Origin: Polytrichum commune
Taxonomy: Eukaryota; Streptophyta; Polytrichopsida; Polytrichales; Polytrichaceae
Length of the DNA: 64,000 nucleotides
Reading direction: 5' to 3'
Assembly: GCA_950295325.1 (NCBI GenBank)
Contig: OX485809.1
Location: forward strand, 35,471,081 to 35,535,080
In this document: positions 1 through 10,460 of the stretch, one piece after another
Position numbering within the stretch: position 1 is the first letter of the stretch
How the letters are laid out: every line of letters begins with the position of its first letter
Position numbers and translations under genes: made by a program
Notes under the pieces: generated by a model
What the model was told of the DNA's origin: nothing
The model's input: the letters and a program-made list of their open reading frames with translations, nothing else
Databases searched by the model: none

Positions 1-17
1 ATGAAGCAAAATACTTA

Positions 18-345
18 TCTACGTGTGTAGCTCCTCTATGGTGGTAACCCATGCCACATGTTGATCTTCACTTGCTTGGGGTGTAGGTTTGGGAACCCCA
101 AGCAATGAGAACAATGTCTCCTTGATCTCGGTGGCAATAGCACCACATCACTCACAAAGCTTGTTGAAGACCAATGTTAGCAAATTCACAACCCTTTTGT
201 CACGAGGCTCCCACTCGGTAAGGAAGCTAGTTCGAGTCTCTTGATCCTCCTTTGGCACATCAAATGCCGTTGAAATGCATTCCCGGATGATATTTTCCTT
301 TGGGTAGAAAAATGAGAAGGCGTAAGTTAATGCCCAAGGAAGAGC
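18..345 (-). pseudogene. Decayed unrecognised reading frame
   Basis: Read on the minus strand from about 345 down to a stop near 18, one frame is open except for an internal TGA near 150 and a TAA at about 345. It gives a protein-like stretch (for example TEWEPRDKRVVNLLTLVFNK and later LFSLLGVPKPTPQ). The composition looks coding, unlike the neighbouring AT-rich DNA. I do not recognise the family. A fragment of a transposon-encoded protein is the likeliest source, and the frame may continue left of the window. Function is not assigned. Confidence 0.3.
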
Positions 346-826
346 TTAGCCACCATCTCCAACATCGTTTTTTGCTATTTCCACCAAAGCCTACAAGTAC
401 AACAATATGGGGACATGTTTATTGAAGAGACTACAACAATGAATGCAAGAAACCCTCTTGAAAATTCAAGAGAATGCAACTATGTGTTCCAATTCAAGAG
501 TTCATGTGGTTGTATTAATTATTAGTAAAACATCTCTTTCACATCTTCAACATTTGCAAAGAAGTTGTGCTAGTTGTACCCTATCACGTTTTGCATTTGC
601 TTGTTACGGCACCTAAACATGTTCTCACAAATTCTACAAGGAATTGTGGGGTACTTAATCAAGTTAGCGAGAACTACGATTTGTCTAAGAAAACAAAGGA
701 TTCCGGCACCTCAAATGTTACCGATTTGGCAAGCAAACCTGAAGTTGACTTAGAGGGAAGCATGTTATTGATGATCATGACGATGTGAAGCAGTCTAAAG
801 TATCTATCTTGAACTACGACTTATTA

Positions 827-1048
827 CACTAAATATGATGTTTAGTGTCACTAACTGTTTGGAAATATGCAATGCTATATCTATTTATTGTAAAATCTCG
901 TATTTTACCAAGTAATGTTAGATTGGTTTGTTTGGACATTATGGAACATTAACAATTTTACTATGGTAAAAAAATACATCAATAATAATAAAAAAACACA
1001 ACATTGTGCAAATCCAAATAATAAGTGACACTTATATCATATTTAATG
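827..1048. mobile_element. MITE, TA target site (CACTAAATAT family)
   Basis: This is a 222-bp element whose ends are inverted copies of CACTAAATATGATGTTTAGTG (left) and a diverged partner (right), flanked by TA on both sides. The terminal repeat is itself nearly palindromic. The same ends occur at 10094-10451, about 14386-14846, 33668-34077 and 41334-41652. TA target sites point to the Tc1/mariner superfamily, by inference. No coding capacity is seen. Confidence 0.6.
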
Positions 1049-1056
1049 TAGCAGTC

Positions 1057-3100
1057 CTACAATGCCCTAGAATTAGTTGCAATTACAAGAGGTAAGCAAA
1101 ATGGCACACCTTCACGTACTTCACTTGGTAGCAAGGAGGCTTCTCTTTGCTTGACTCTTGTGCACAAAGCAATTGCTAAGTCACAATCTTGATATTCTTC
1201 ATTTGAGCAAGTGTCATATTACTCCGGTAATTTAATTTCAATCTATGATTTGCATGTGAATCTTGTGCCTTTGGTATAGTTTTTTTGCATCCCTTGTTGC
1301 ACTTGAGCTTCTGCTTCAAACATGCCTCAAATTTGTTTGTTGGGTTAAACTAACTATGTACATCCTAGCTTGTTAGCATTGAGAAATTAAGCCCAAGACT
1401 AGATCACATCTTCATTTGGCTAGGCCCCGCCCCTCCCACGCCTCCTTCACTGCCTAGTCTTTTAAATTGGCCATGTGAATATCCCTCAATTTTGTCATTC
1501 TCAATGGGAGCAACATTTAGTGGTAATTTCTCGGAGTGTATTGTGGTTATATTAGATCGTCTACAAGATGAGTTTTTCAAGGCTCAATTTCCATTGTATC
1601 TTAGAGAAATGTTATTGCTATTGATATAAAGATTACGTTAACATGGTAGCAATATTCAATAGTTTTCATGATCGGTTAACAATTTATTTTTTGAAATTGA
1701 GAAATTTTGATAAATATATGTAGTTGAAATATAGTCCAAACTTCAAGATTATAATAAGAATATATTTACAATTTGAGGTAGGAAAAAGAGTCCATAGAAA
1801 ATTGGCAATTTTCAATCAACATAATAAAGATACTCTGTCGAGTAATATACCAACAAAGGGAAATTTTAATTCATTCTTGACTTTAAAAATATCTTGTAAA
1901 AAACCATTTTTTCATGTTGGAATGGGATTATTGCCATCGGCAAAGAAATTTGACGAGGATCACGATGATACCCATTGTGACCTTTCTAGCACCTTCCTTG
2001 TGGATGAATTTGCCTTCAAGAGTCATATATAAGCCCAAAATGGACCTCTTTTGAAGTCAAGGGTTAATTGTTGGTGCACACGTGTAATGGACTAATTTGC
2101 AAATGTATAGTTGAGGATGGAAATAAATCACAAAGATGAATGTCCAAGACTAAGAAGCGCGGATGGATAGGAAGTCGAGGGACAAGCATTTGGATGACTC
2201 TTATCTATGTAAAGCAAATTGAAAGTGATATACGCATATAGATAAGGAGGCTTCAATCTATGTATAGAAAGACTTGAGACTTCTAGAAGTATCTTATGGA
2301 TATTATGTATATATGGGGCTCGGGGGAAGGAAAACACATGTTATGTTTTGTGTGTGTCTCTAGGTTGGGAGGTGAGCCTTTTGTCAATAAATGTTTGTTT
2401 ATTGTTTATGAACAATTTAACGAGGTATGTTACAACACGGGTCCCAAGTCCTAAGTCACTTGAGGTCGATCCATGCAATCTTAGATGTTGGGAGCATGAA
2501 AGTTGGGACTTGCCATTGCACACGGAGTCCCAAGTCTTAAGTCCCAAGTGTGACATGGATGCCTACATGACAACACTTTTTGGAGGTGAGGATCAGGACT
2601 TATGTTGAGAGTGAGGTCGAGCAAACATCTAGACCCAACTCTCAACACAAGTCCCACAAATATTTTGCATAAAATAATCTAGATCTAACGTCAAGATAAC
2701 TAACCATATTTGAATGATTTCCCGAGGCTCATAAGTTGGGACTTTGCCTCCATGTTGGGACTTGGGACCCAATGTGAATCGACCTTAAAAAAATTATGGG
2801 TATATGTAGACTATTTACCATAGAGGAACAAGCCCGAGACCGATTAATAAGAAGAGTTCCTCATTTTCACTGCATTGAGCAACATGCAATCTGGCGTGCA
2901 ACGTGGCATGCCGCAGACCTAGCTGGACAAATTATTTCCAATCGGTAGGTTTCACCAAGAAGCTACCGCCACGTGTTGAGCTCCTCCACTTCCTTTGGTT
3001 GGAAAGTTGGGGATTGATTTCGATCAAAAGTCCCGAATTTCGGAACATAAAGTTGGGCTCCAATCCCGAATTTAGAACAGAAGTATAATTGCAAACATCT
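1057..3100. other. Intergenic, repeat-rich, no gene seen
   Basis: There is no convincing gene here; the open frames are short and of AT-rich composition. Between about 2431 and 2785 the motif GGGTCCCAAGTCCYAAGT appears in direct and inverted orientation, so the segment can fold back on itself and may be a degraded inverted-repeat element. The rest shows nothing I can name. Confidence 0.4.
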
Positions 3101-3189
3101 AGTTTTTGTTGAGAAACAAATTGATGTAGAGCCCCTTAGTCGCGAGCCTGGAGTTTCGGGAGCTTCAGAGTTTCTGAATCTCTAGTAAC

Positions 3190-3668
3190 TCTCCAAGAAT
3201 TCGGACGTTGTCTGAGACGAGGTTTTGTCGCACGAGTTCAACAAATCCGTGTTGATTTTCGAATTCAGACTTGTGGAGCCAATCTGTGGAACTAATTTTC
3301 CTGGTTTGAAAGTCGAATCTGCGAGTTGAAGGTTTCTAAATCCTCACATAACACGGACTTCAGATTTTTGAGGGGAAAGGTTGGAATCATCTTCTTAGTT
3401 TTGAATTAAAATCTCCAGCTTGAAGGTTTCTGAATCCTTAGAGAGCACGGATTTTGAGGTTTTTGAAAAGAAGAGGTTAGGCTTCTTTGGTACTCTTGCA
3501 AATTTACAAAGTCTTGAGAAAAATTCTACACAGTTTTATCTTCTTGAGGGATACGTTGGAGGTTGAGAACTGTCTTTAGAAAGGTATGAATGCTGCAAGA
3601 GTACGGTCGTGAAGATTACCACAACTTGTTCGGGTAAGGTGTAAGTAACTCCAGCAAATCAGCAAGCC
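3190..3668 (+). promoter_or_regulatory. Probable CLT promoter/5' leader with internal duplication
   Basis: This is the stretch directly upstream of the transporter start codon. It holds two diverged tandem copies of a segment of roughly 115 bp: AAGGTTTCTAAATCC near 3328 and AAGGTTTCTGAATCC near 3424, each followed by an ACGGA-TTT-GAGG block. It is likely transcribed leader, but the transcription start cannot be placed. Confidence 0.35.
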
Positions 3669-6616
3669 GTGATGGACGTCCTAATTGCCCTTCCACAATG
3701 TGTACCTCATTCCAGTCGGAGTAAGACATCTGTTCACAGCATTTGCCCCCGAAATCACAATGCAAGAATCTCATCGGTAGGGATATGTAGAGGTTTAAAT
3801 GGCTCCAATTCAACCCCTCGGCTTCCGAATTTCACCATCCAGAGAAAGCTGGGAGGTCCTGCTAGGCAGCAGAGATTTTCAATTGTTGCAAAAGGTTCAC
3901 CAGAGTCCCAAGGGGAGGAGGTTGGTGACCATCATGTGTCGATTTTGGGAAAGAATGTTCCGAAGGAGAGTTTTCAAGTGGGGAGCACTGCTGTGGCTAC
4001 GATTGTGTTATCGGTGACCAACAGAATTCTGTACAAGATGGCATTGGTTCCGTTGAAGGATTACCCATTCTTCCTAGCGCAGGGGCTCACTTTTGGCTAC
4101 GTCATTGTGTATGCCTCCTTTTTATTTTTTCGATACCGGTCTGGTATTGTCACAAAACAGATGCTGGATCTGCCGAAGAAACCTTTCGTTGCCGTGGGTG
4201 CATTGGAAGCTTTGGGACTTGCAACGGGCATGGCTGCCGCAGCTAATCTCCCAGGTGCAGCCATCCCAATTTTGACTCAGGTATGTGAAGAGTTTCGGTT
4301 GTCAATCAGATCAGCAATCGTCTCATTTCTGTGATTTTGGATGTTCCAGGTTTGTAGATTCAACCCGCTGTGAATTGAGAATCAATGTGCATTTTAGAAG
4401 GTAAATCTGCACAACATGTGCAGAAGAAAGAAAATTCTTTGTGTTGCAGATGTTGTATAGAAGGTACAGAATGAAAGAAGGAAAGAAAGACGATTCCGTC
4501 CGATGTTGCAACTGGCTTGAATATATGTAATCACGAAACGGGCATTACGAGAATTAGAGGGGCCCGAAGACTATTGTGCCTCCTTTCAAAGGTGAACACC
4601 TTGAATGAGCGTGAGGACAAGCCAGCCGGCACATATCTCCTTCAAGGGCAAGCCCCTAGGTTCCACATGGGTGGATACTCCCGCTATGATTGAGTGGACT
4701 ATGGGTGGTAGGGTGCATCATAAATCAAGTGCTATGTAGGTCACCCATCTGAGGACTATTCCAGCCATAGGCGGCTTGGCTTGCTTTGGAGTGCGCATGG
4801 GATCCAGGTTAAGGCCTTGGGTTTAAACCACCCTTTGTGTAGAAGGTAAATTGTATAGATCCGCACAACAAACAATTGCACATACTTGTTTGTTGCGGAG
4901 ATGTTGTACAGAAGGTAAATTGCACAAAGAGATCAATTGCAAATATTGTGCATATTGTATAGATCTGTGCAATTGTTTAGAAGGTAAGTTGTTTCTTTTG
5001 TTGACCTCAAAGTGATGGTCTCATCTATGCAACATCTGCATAGGCATTTGTGTCTACTCTTACAGAAGGGAATGATACTTTCAATCCACAAAGTTGTTTG
5101 GCAAGACAATGGTTGCTTGGGTTCAGCAAAGCAAGCGATGGTGTGCAGATGTTGTATAGATGAGTACCATCCTTTTGAGAATTGTAAAATCACTTTTAGT
5201 TTGGGCCTGGCCGTTGCACATGTGCATATTAATTAATGTGCTGGGCCAAACCCGCACAGTCCACTTAACATGATGTTGTTGAGAGCCATGTGGTTTGGAA
5301 CTTTGTCGTGGCGATTGTATGTAAACATCCCATGTGCCCTTGCTGTTCCAAAGTTCCAAAACATGTTTAGTAGATTCTAGTCTAGGCCATGTCGTACTCT
5401 CAACATGTTGCACCCATGCATCCGTGCATATGAATCAATGTCTTGTGCTATCCCGCACTGGCCTGCCCACCGATTTGGAACTTTGAAATGGTGACTGCAT
5501 CACCACCCCTGCGCCGTCACTGTTCACCCTTTCCAAAATGTATAATAGACTGGAGACCTGAAGTACACATAGGTGCAATTCTGGATGCTTGCTAGCGAGA
5601 GCAGAACTTGTAGTTGTCGTTTCAGGTGTATTCAAGATTCCTTCCCCCAAATGGAATCATTCTTAGGTTGTCCGGAGCACCTGATAGTTATTGTATTTGC
5701 AACGGAACCTAAATAGGCTACTTTAGGATGCTATCTATACTTAGAGCTCCCGGAGGTTCAGGAATTTTTGTCTACTCTTACAGAAGGGAATGGTTTTTTC
5801 ATTCCACCAAGTTAGATGGCATGCAGATGTGGTGTTGATGAGACCATCATCATTTTGAGCAACTGTAGAATCATTGGAAAACCTAACCACGTGGATCCGG
5901 TTTAATTCTTCTGGCAGGTGTATCTAGTTTGGCAGCTGTTACTTTCTGCAACAATTTTGAAAAAGAAGTACACGTGGGGCCAAATTCTGGGATGCTTACT
6001 GGTGACCGCAGGAGTTGTAGTCGTTGTTGCAAGTGGATCCGGAGGAGATGTAAAATCACTGGAACAGGCAGGCTTATTCTGGCCACTTGTGTTGATAGGC
6101 TCCACAGCCTCGTCAGCAGGAGCTTCAATTCTCAAAGAATTCGTCTTTCGAGACTCGAAAGAACGTCTTAACGGCAGATCTGTTGACATCTTTGTGGTAA
6201 ACACATTTGGGTCAACAGCTCAAGCTCTCTTTGTGCTTCTCCTTCTTCCCATTTTATCCAATCTGAAAGGCATCCCATTCCAAGAATTACCGAATTACTT
6301 TAGACAAGGTGCTGCATGTTTTGTCAACATGGGTGCACTTGAAACAGGATGCCAGGGTGCTCCACTAGTGCCTCTGCTCTATGTTGCAATGAACTTGGCA
6401 TTCAACATTGCAAGCCTAAGTCTATTAAAACAATCTTCAGCTGTTGTTTCATCTCTTTCGGTCACATTAGCAGTGCCACTTTCCATTTGGGCTTTTACAT
6501 TTCCTTTGCCTTTACTGGGAGCACCGTCCACTTTGCCTCCGGGTCTCTTCCTCGGAGCTGCAATCCTGGTTGCTGGTCTTGCTTTCTACAACTTCTCCGG
6601 GGAGAAGGCAAAGTAG
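3669..6616 (+). CDS. CLT: CRT-like (CLT) plastid thiol transporter
   Basis: Two exons, 3669-4280 and 5918-6616, join in phase 0 to give 436 residues, close to the length of Arabidopsis CLT1-3. Family members are plastid-envelope members of the drug/metabolite transporter superfamily, related to the chloroquine-resistance transporter, and move glutathione or gamma-glutamylcysteine out of plastids. Residues 1-100 are Ser/Arg-rich and look like a transit peptide. Hydrophobic segments begin near residue 105 and continue to the C-terminus (about ten). Conserved family stretches are NRILYKMALVPLKDYPFF, ALGLATGMAAAANLPGAAIP, ILKEFVFRDS and GCQGAPLVPLL. The intron (4281-5917) has GTATGT..GGCAG borders and is full of repeats. 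A second Met follows immediately at 3672. Substrate is inferred from the family only. Decayed copies of the 3' end follow downstream. Confidence 0.9.
4520..4840 (-). repeat. 5S rRNA-derived repeat (Cassandra-like) in CLT intron
   Basis: Read on the minus strand, 4709-4815 resembles plant 5S rRNA. The plus strand shows GGTCACCCATC, then a TTGGCTTGCTTTGGAGT block and ATGGGATCC, in the order expected for the reverse complement of 5S. It begins with AGGGTGCATCA, matching the 5S 3' end. Similarity to a second copy at 19360-19600 extends beyond the 5S part, so this is a dispersed element and not a stray 5S gene. Plant Cassandra retrotransposons carry 5S sequence in their LTRs, and 5S-derived SINEs also exist. 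I favour a Cassandra-type LTR remnant. The match is diverged, so it is not a functional 5S gene. Confidence 0.5.
5199..5553 (+). repeat. Two units of ~175-bp hairpin repeat in CLT intron
   Basis: Two tandem units (about 5199-5380 and 5381-5553) share an order of landmarks: a GGGCC..GCCAT block, TGCATATGAATCAATGT, then TTTGGAACTTTG and, about 45-60 bp later, a complementary TTCCAAAGTTCCAAA. The arms can pair into a stem. Three more units lie in intron 7 of the methyltransferase gene (14849-15396), in the same orientation relative to the gene. No coding potential. Confidence 0.6.
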
Positions 6617-6865
6617 AGTTGAACCAGTGGAGAGGAATTGATTTATGTTAGGGTTTAGGGTTTAGGTAGATAATTGCATTTTTTAAAGGAGTGGAGCAAA
6701 ATTTGCCACTTAGCAGAAGGATGATCAGACATACATACATGCCATGCTGCAAAATGTTCAGGATCAACTTGAGAGCGTATGCCTTTTTGAAAGGTGTTGT
6801 ATACGTTTTTTATGCACATTTTCCATCTCAAGTTGGTGTGATCTCATCCGATTTCTAAAGTACCT

Positions 6866-8090
6866 TAATCAAGGTGTCCAATGTTTTGTCAATATGGGTG
6901 CACTTGAAACAGGGTGTCAGGGTGCTCCACTAGTGCCTTTGTTGTATATTGCAATGAACTTGGCATTCAACACTGCAAGCCTAAATTTGTTTAAACAATC
7001 TTCAGCTGATGTTTTGTCTCTTTCGGTCACATGAGCTGTCTCTCTTTTCATTTGGGCATTTATATTTCCTTGGCCTTTACTGGGAGCATCGTCCACTTTG
7101 CCTCCGGACCTATTCCCTTGGAGCTGCAATCCTGGTTACTGGTCTTGCTTTCTACAACTTCTGCGGGGAGAAGGCAAAGTAGAGCTAAACAAGTGAAGAG
7201 GAATAGTTGTATATTTAGGGTTTAGGGTGCAGGATAGATAATTAGATTTTCTTAGAATAGTGGAGCAAAGTGTGCCACGAAGCTAGCGGAGGGGGATGAT
7301 ACGACATACAGTTTTTGAGATACATGCCATGCTGTAATAATGTCCAGGATCAATTTGAGAGTGTTTGCCTTCTTACATTTTGAATGCACATCTACTAACT
7401 CAAGTTGGTGTGATCAATCAAGTTGGCTTTCTAGAACTTCTCCCGGTGAGAAACAATAGAAGAGCTGAGCAAGTGCATGAGGAGGATTCGAATAAGTATG
7501 TTCAGGGTGTGAGGTTTAGCGGTTACATATAGTAAATGATTGCATGTTTCTTTTGAAAATGGTGGAACGAAAATGTGCCACTAACAGAAGGATGACACGA
7601 CATGCATGTTTTTGAGATACACAAGTACCATGCTGCGACAATGTTCAGGATCAATTTGAGAGTGTGTACCTTTTTGAAAGGTGTTGTGTACATTGTCTAT
7701 GCACATTTACAATCTCAAGTTGGACTGCTCGTGTTGGCTTTCTACAACTTCTCTGTGGAGAAGCAAAGGAAGATCTGAACAAGTGAGGAATCAATGCATG
7801 TCACATGGGGCCATGAATCTTCAATGATCTCATTGAGAGAGAACCCAGTCCTCAAAACATTGTTGCTTATCTAGATTAGACTAGATAATCACAATTTTCT
7901 TCCATAAAAGTGGAACAAAATGTGGCAGTAGCAGAAGGATGATACGGCATGGATGTCTGAGATACATACATGCCATTCTGCAACACTTTTCAGGATGGAT
8001 CTATACCCTAAGAGAATGAAGTTTGAGAGCGTATGCCTTTCTGGAAGCTATTGTGTGCAATTTTGATGCACATCTACTATCTCAAGTTGG
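6866..8090 (+). pseudogene. Tandem decayed copies of the CLT 3' end
   Basis: From 6866 to 7185 the last ~320 bp of CLT exon 2 are repeated at high identity (the TTTGTCAATATGGGTGCACTTGAAAC region). The frame is broken by a stop after LSLSVT and by later shifts, and the 3' flank is repeated to about 7380. Shorter remnants of the exon tail (TTCTACAACTTCTC) and of the 3' flank (GACATACATG..CATGCTG..TTCAGGATCAA) recur near 7425-7690 and 7735-8090. This looks like repeated local duplication of one gene's 3' end followed by decay. No product is expected. Confidence 0.75.
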
Positions 8091-8129
8091 TGCGATCTCA
8101 TCTGATCAGTAAGTAAGTGAAGATTGGGA

Positions 8130-8340
8130 AGCATCTTCGGGGTCAAAGAGTCCACTTTTGCACCTGTTTTGAAGAACTATTGTTGAAAATGAGGCACATT
8201 TTGTGTTGGAATGCCCCCTATACAACCCCATTAGAGATAAGTTTCCATCACTATTTGAGAACATAGTTTGAGGGGGCCTCAAGTTTTTCTTTCAATTGGA
8301 CTAGCAAGTTGACATTAGCCTCTATCTCACAGAGACTACT
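8130..8340 (+). pseudogene. LINE-type C-terminal fragment
   Basis: A short frame encodes TIVENEAHFVLECPLYNPIR, then DKFPSLFENIV and a stop. This pattern (acidic run, H-x-L-x-x-C-P-x-Y, then R-x-K/R-F) is typical of the zinc-finger-like tail after reverse transcriptase/RNase H in plant LINEs. It is interrupted on both sides. A related remnant with the same downstream sequence (GACTAGCAAGTTGACATTAG) lies at about 21605-21780. Confidence 0.45.
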
Positions 8341-8976
8341 GCACCACCACCTTAGATAATTAGTTGGTTTAAAACCATCGTGATGTACTTTTAGCCCCAT
8401 TAACCTTTTTGGCTTCCCAGACTTCAAGATCAATTTCATTATAGTTATATTGTGATTATTAGTCATGGCACTCCTACAATAGTCAACCATTGGACATAAA
8501 TTGAACCCATGTCTTGGAATTTGTTGAACCCCTAATGTCCTATGCGACCGTAATTTGGTTGTGAACAATTTGCTCTGGCCCCTCAAATAACTCTATTATG
8601 GCTCCTTCCCACTTGACTTTAGCTTAGCCTAAAAGTTCGTTCTAAAAACATGGGCTTCACATCATCAATGTTATCTAGTTCCGAGCCTAGTTGGCAAAGG
8701 ATGTGGCATGGTTTATAAATGAAGGTTTTAAACCTCAAGCACCAACCCTCCCATTGGTACCTAGAGATGAGGCAAGAATGTACGTAGGACCTTTAAAAAT
8801 GCCGCCTCTGGGCCTTGTGATTGACTGCTTTTAATCTTATATATATGTGAGGGTGGGAGGAGCTCCACAACAAAGACTAATGCTAAGATAGATGAGTGGT
8901 AAGGCATTTGGGGATGGGAGAAAAACTATCTAACATGTCTTTGCTTGGTAGATAAAACAATGAACATGTGTGAAAG

Positions 8977-9207
8977 CTACTTAACTAAAACCTTCTCGAA
9001 AATCTTTGGAGCAAGTACTTGTAGGTGCATGTGATAGCCAGGTGCCTCCGCCATAACCGTGAGAGCTTTACCTGGTTTTAAGAAAAAACTTTGGTTATAT
9101 GGGAATGGGCCTTTGGATTGCTTAAATGAATCATATTTTACAAGTAGTGCTGCTACACTGGCTCCTACCATGTACATGTGAACAACAAAGATGCCACTGC
9201 AATGCAC
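8977..9207 (-). other. Coding-like frame of unknown family
   Basis: A 76-codon minus-strand frame has protein-like composition (KGPFPYNQSFFLKPGKALTV, then MAEAPGYHMHLQVLAPKIFE) and ends in a clean stop at 8977. A TAG just upstream of GASVAALLVKYDS could serve as a splice acceptor, so it might be a terminal exon fragment. It overlaps the start of the LINE tail on the other strand by only a few bases. I do not recognise it, and chance openness is possible. Confidence 0.25.
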
Positions 9208-9608
9208 GATTCAAACCCGACCTCCTCTGTATTAAAGAACTCCCACACCAAAGTACCCTACCACCACACCCAACAGACAACCTCACGGTATAATTTATTG
9301 AATTCACATACACAAATGATAGATTCCCACACGATACAATTAACAATGAAATTCAAAAATATCAACCACTAATTAATGACATCGCTCAGCAAGGCTGGAA
9401 AATAGATCCACTTATAGTCATTACAGCTGGAGCTAGAGGAACCACGCACGCCCCGTCAATGAAACAACTTGAACAAACATTTAAACTACATGAAAATTCT
9501 GTAAAACATACATTCAAAGAAATAAACACTATTGCCATAGAATATGCTAGTTCAATCCTTCTACATAAAAGACGTATTGAAAACAACCAAGCAATATCAT
9601 TAGAATAA
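9180..9608 (+). pseudogene. 3' end of a non-LTR retrotransposon ORF
   Basis: One frame reads KPDLLCIKELPHQ, then (after an in-frame TAA near 9290) FIEFTYTNDRFPHDTI, KYQPLINDIAQQGWKIDPLI, VITAGARGTTHAPSMKQLE and HKRRIENNQAISLE before the terminal stop at 9606-9608. This is the C-terminal pattern of a class of LINE-like reverse-transcriptase proteins: F-x-Y-x-N-D-R-F, then K-Y-x-P-L-I, then A-G-A-R-x-x-x-H, then a final KRR/KRK helix. Upstream domains are missing, as expected for 5'-truncated insertion. Confidence 0.6.
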
Positions 9609-9699
9609 GAGAAGGGGTCATAATGATGACCATTATTTATTGAACAATATGTACACCAATAGCTCAGAAAGATGGGTAGGAGCCGGTTGGTTGATACAA

Positions 9700-9845
9700 T
9701 TTTCCTGCCTATAAATCACTAGCAGCACCAAGTCATGTATAACACACTAAACGATCATACGGACTCAACGGGAATCGAACCCGGACAGTCTAAGTGTAGT
9801 ACAAACATCCTCCCTCAACCAACCGAGGAAACATGACTTGGCGAC
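9700..9845 (-). repeat. tRNA-like sequence, possible SINE head
   Basis: On the minus strand, CCTCGGTTGGTTGAGG can form a D-arm and GGGTTCGATTCCC is a good polymerase III B box, at tRNA-like spacing. The acceptor and anticodon stems do not pair properly, so it is not a working tRNA. A tRNA-derived SINE or a tRNA relic in a LINE tail are the options. Confidence 0.35.
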
Positions 9846-10068
9846 CACCAATACAACAAACCACAACTTATACTATAACACAAATGTCATTACTTGCTAA
9901 CAATTACGGTGGGTTACTCTTATTTGTCTTCCGGTTACTATAGTGTCTATCCTCGAAAGGGGAGAGTAGTACTGTCCAAATTTCCCCTTGTCTGGCAGGC
10001 ATCAGGTCATTTGACAATACAAACGGGCACTTCATTCACGCCGGCCCCTTAAATTGGGACCGGAGTTT

Positions 10069-10086
10069 CTATCTATCTATCTATCT
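10069..10086. repeat. (TCTA)n microsatellite
   Basis: A short run of TCTA/ATCT units lies just left of the MITE at 10094. A similar ATCT run occurs at 34742-34759. Confidence 0.8.
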
Positions 10087-10093
10087 CCTGCTA

Positions 10094-10451
10094 CACTCAA
10101 TGTGATATTTAGTGTCATATGGTATTTTATGTCACTATGGTAACTTTTGGGACGACACTTCTTATGAATAAGTGAACAAATATTGTCATGGATGATGGAT
10201 GATTGCATCCATTGGCAAAAACCCTACCTTCTCTTGTCAGCAACTTGTGATGAAGTATTGCCATGGATGATTGAAATCACTTTGAAAGTGACAATAATTG
10301 CAACACTGTAAATCTATAATCCCCCAATTTTTTACAAGAAATGACAAATAATGTTGGGTTAGCATTTAGTGTTGGTGACACTACACCACGGTTTACAATT
10401 AGTATTCAACAAGACAAATAGAATTGGTGACACTAAATATTATATTTAGTG
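10094..10451. mobile_element. MITE, TA target site, abutting methyltransferase exon 1
   Basis: A 358-bp element is flanked by TA (10092-10093 and 10452-10453), with inverted ends related to CACTAAATATGATATTTAGTG. Its interior matches, in reverse orientation, the element in intron 7 of the next gene (about 14386-14846), for example the AACATTATTTGTCATT block. It ends only 9 bp before the proposed start codon, so it could supply promoter or leader sequence. Confidence 0.65.
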
Positions 10452-10460
10452 TAGTATTGC

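Noticed and set aside
4709-4815. Functional 5S rRNA gene
   Set aside because: Too diverged, and shared flanks with a second locus show it is part of a dispersed repeat.
9757-9840. Functional tRNA gene
   Set aside because: B box and D-arm are good but the acceptor and anticodon stems do not pair.
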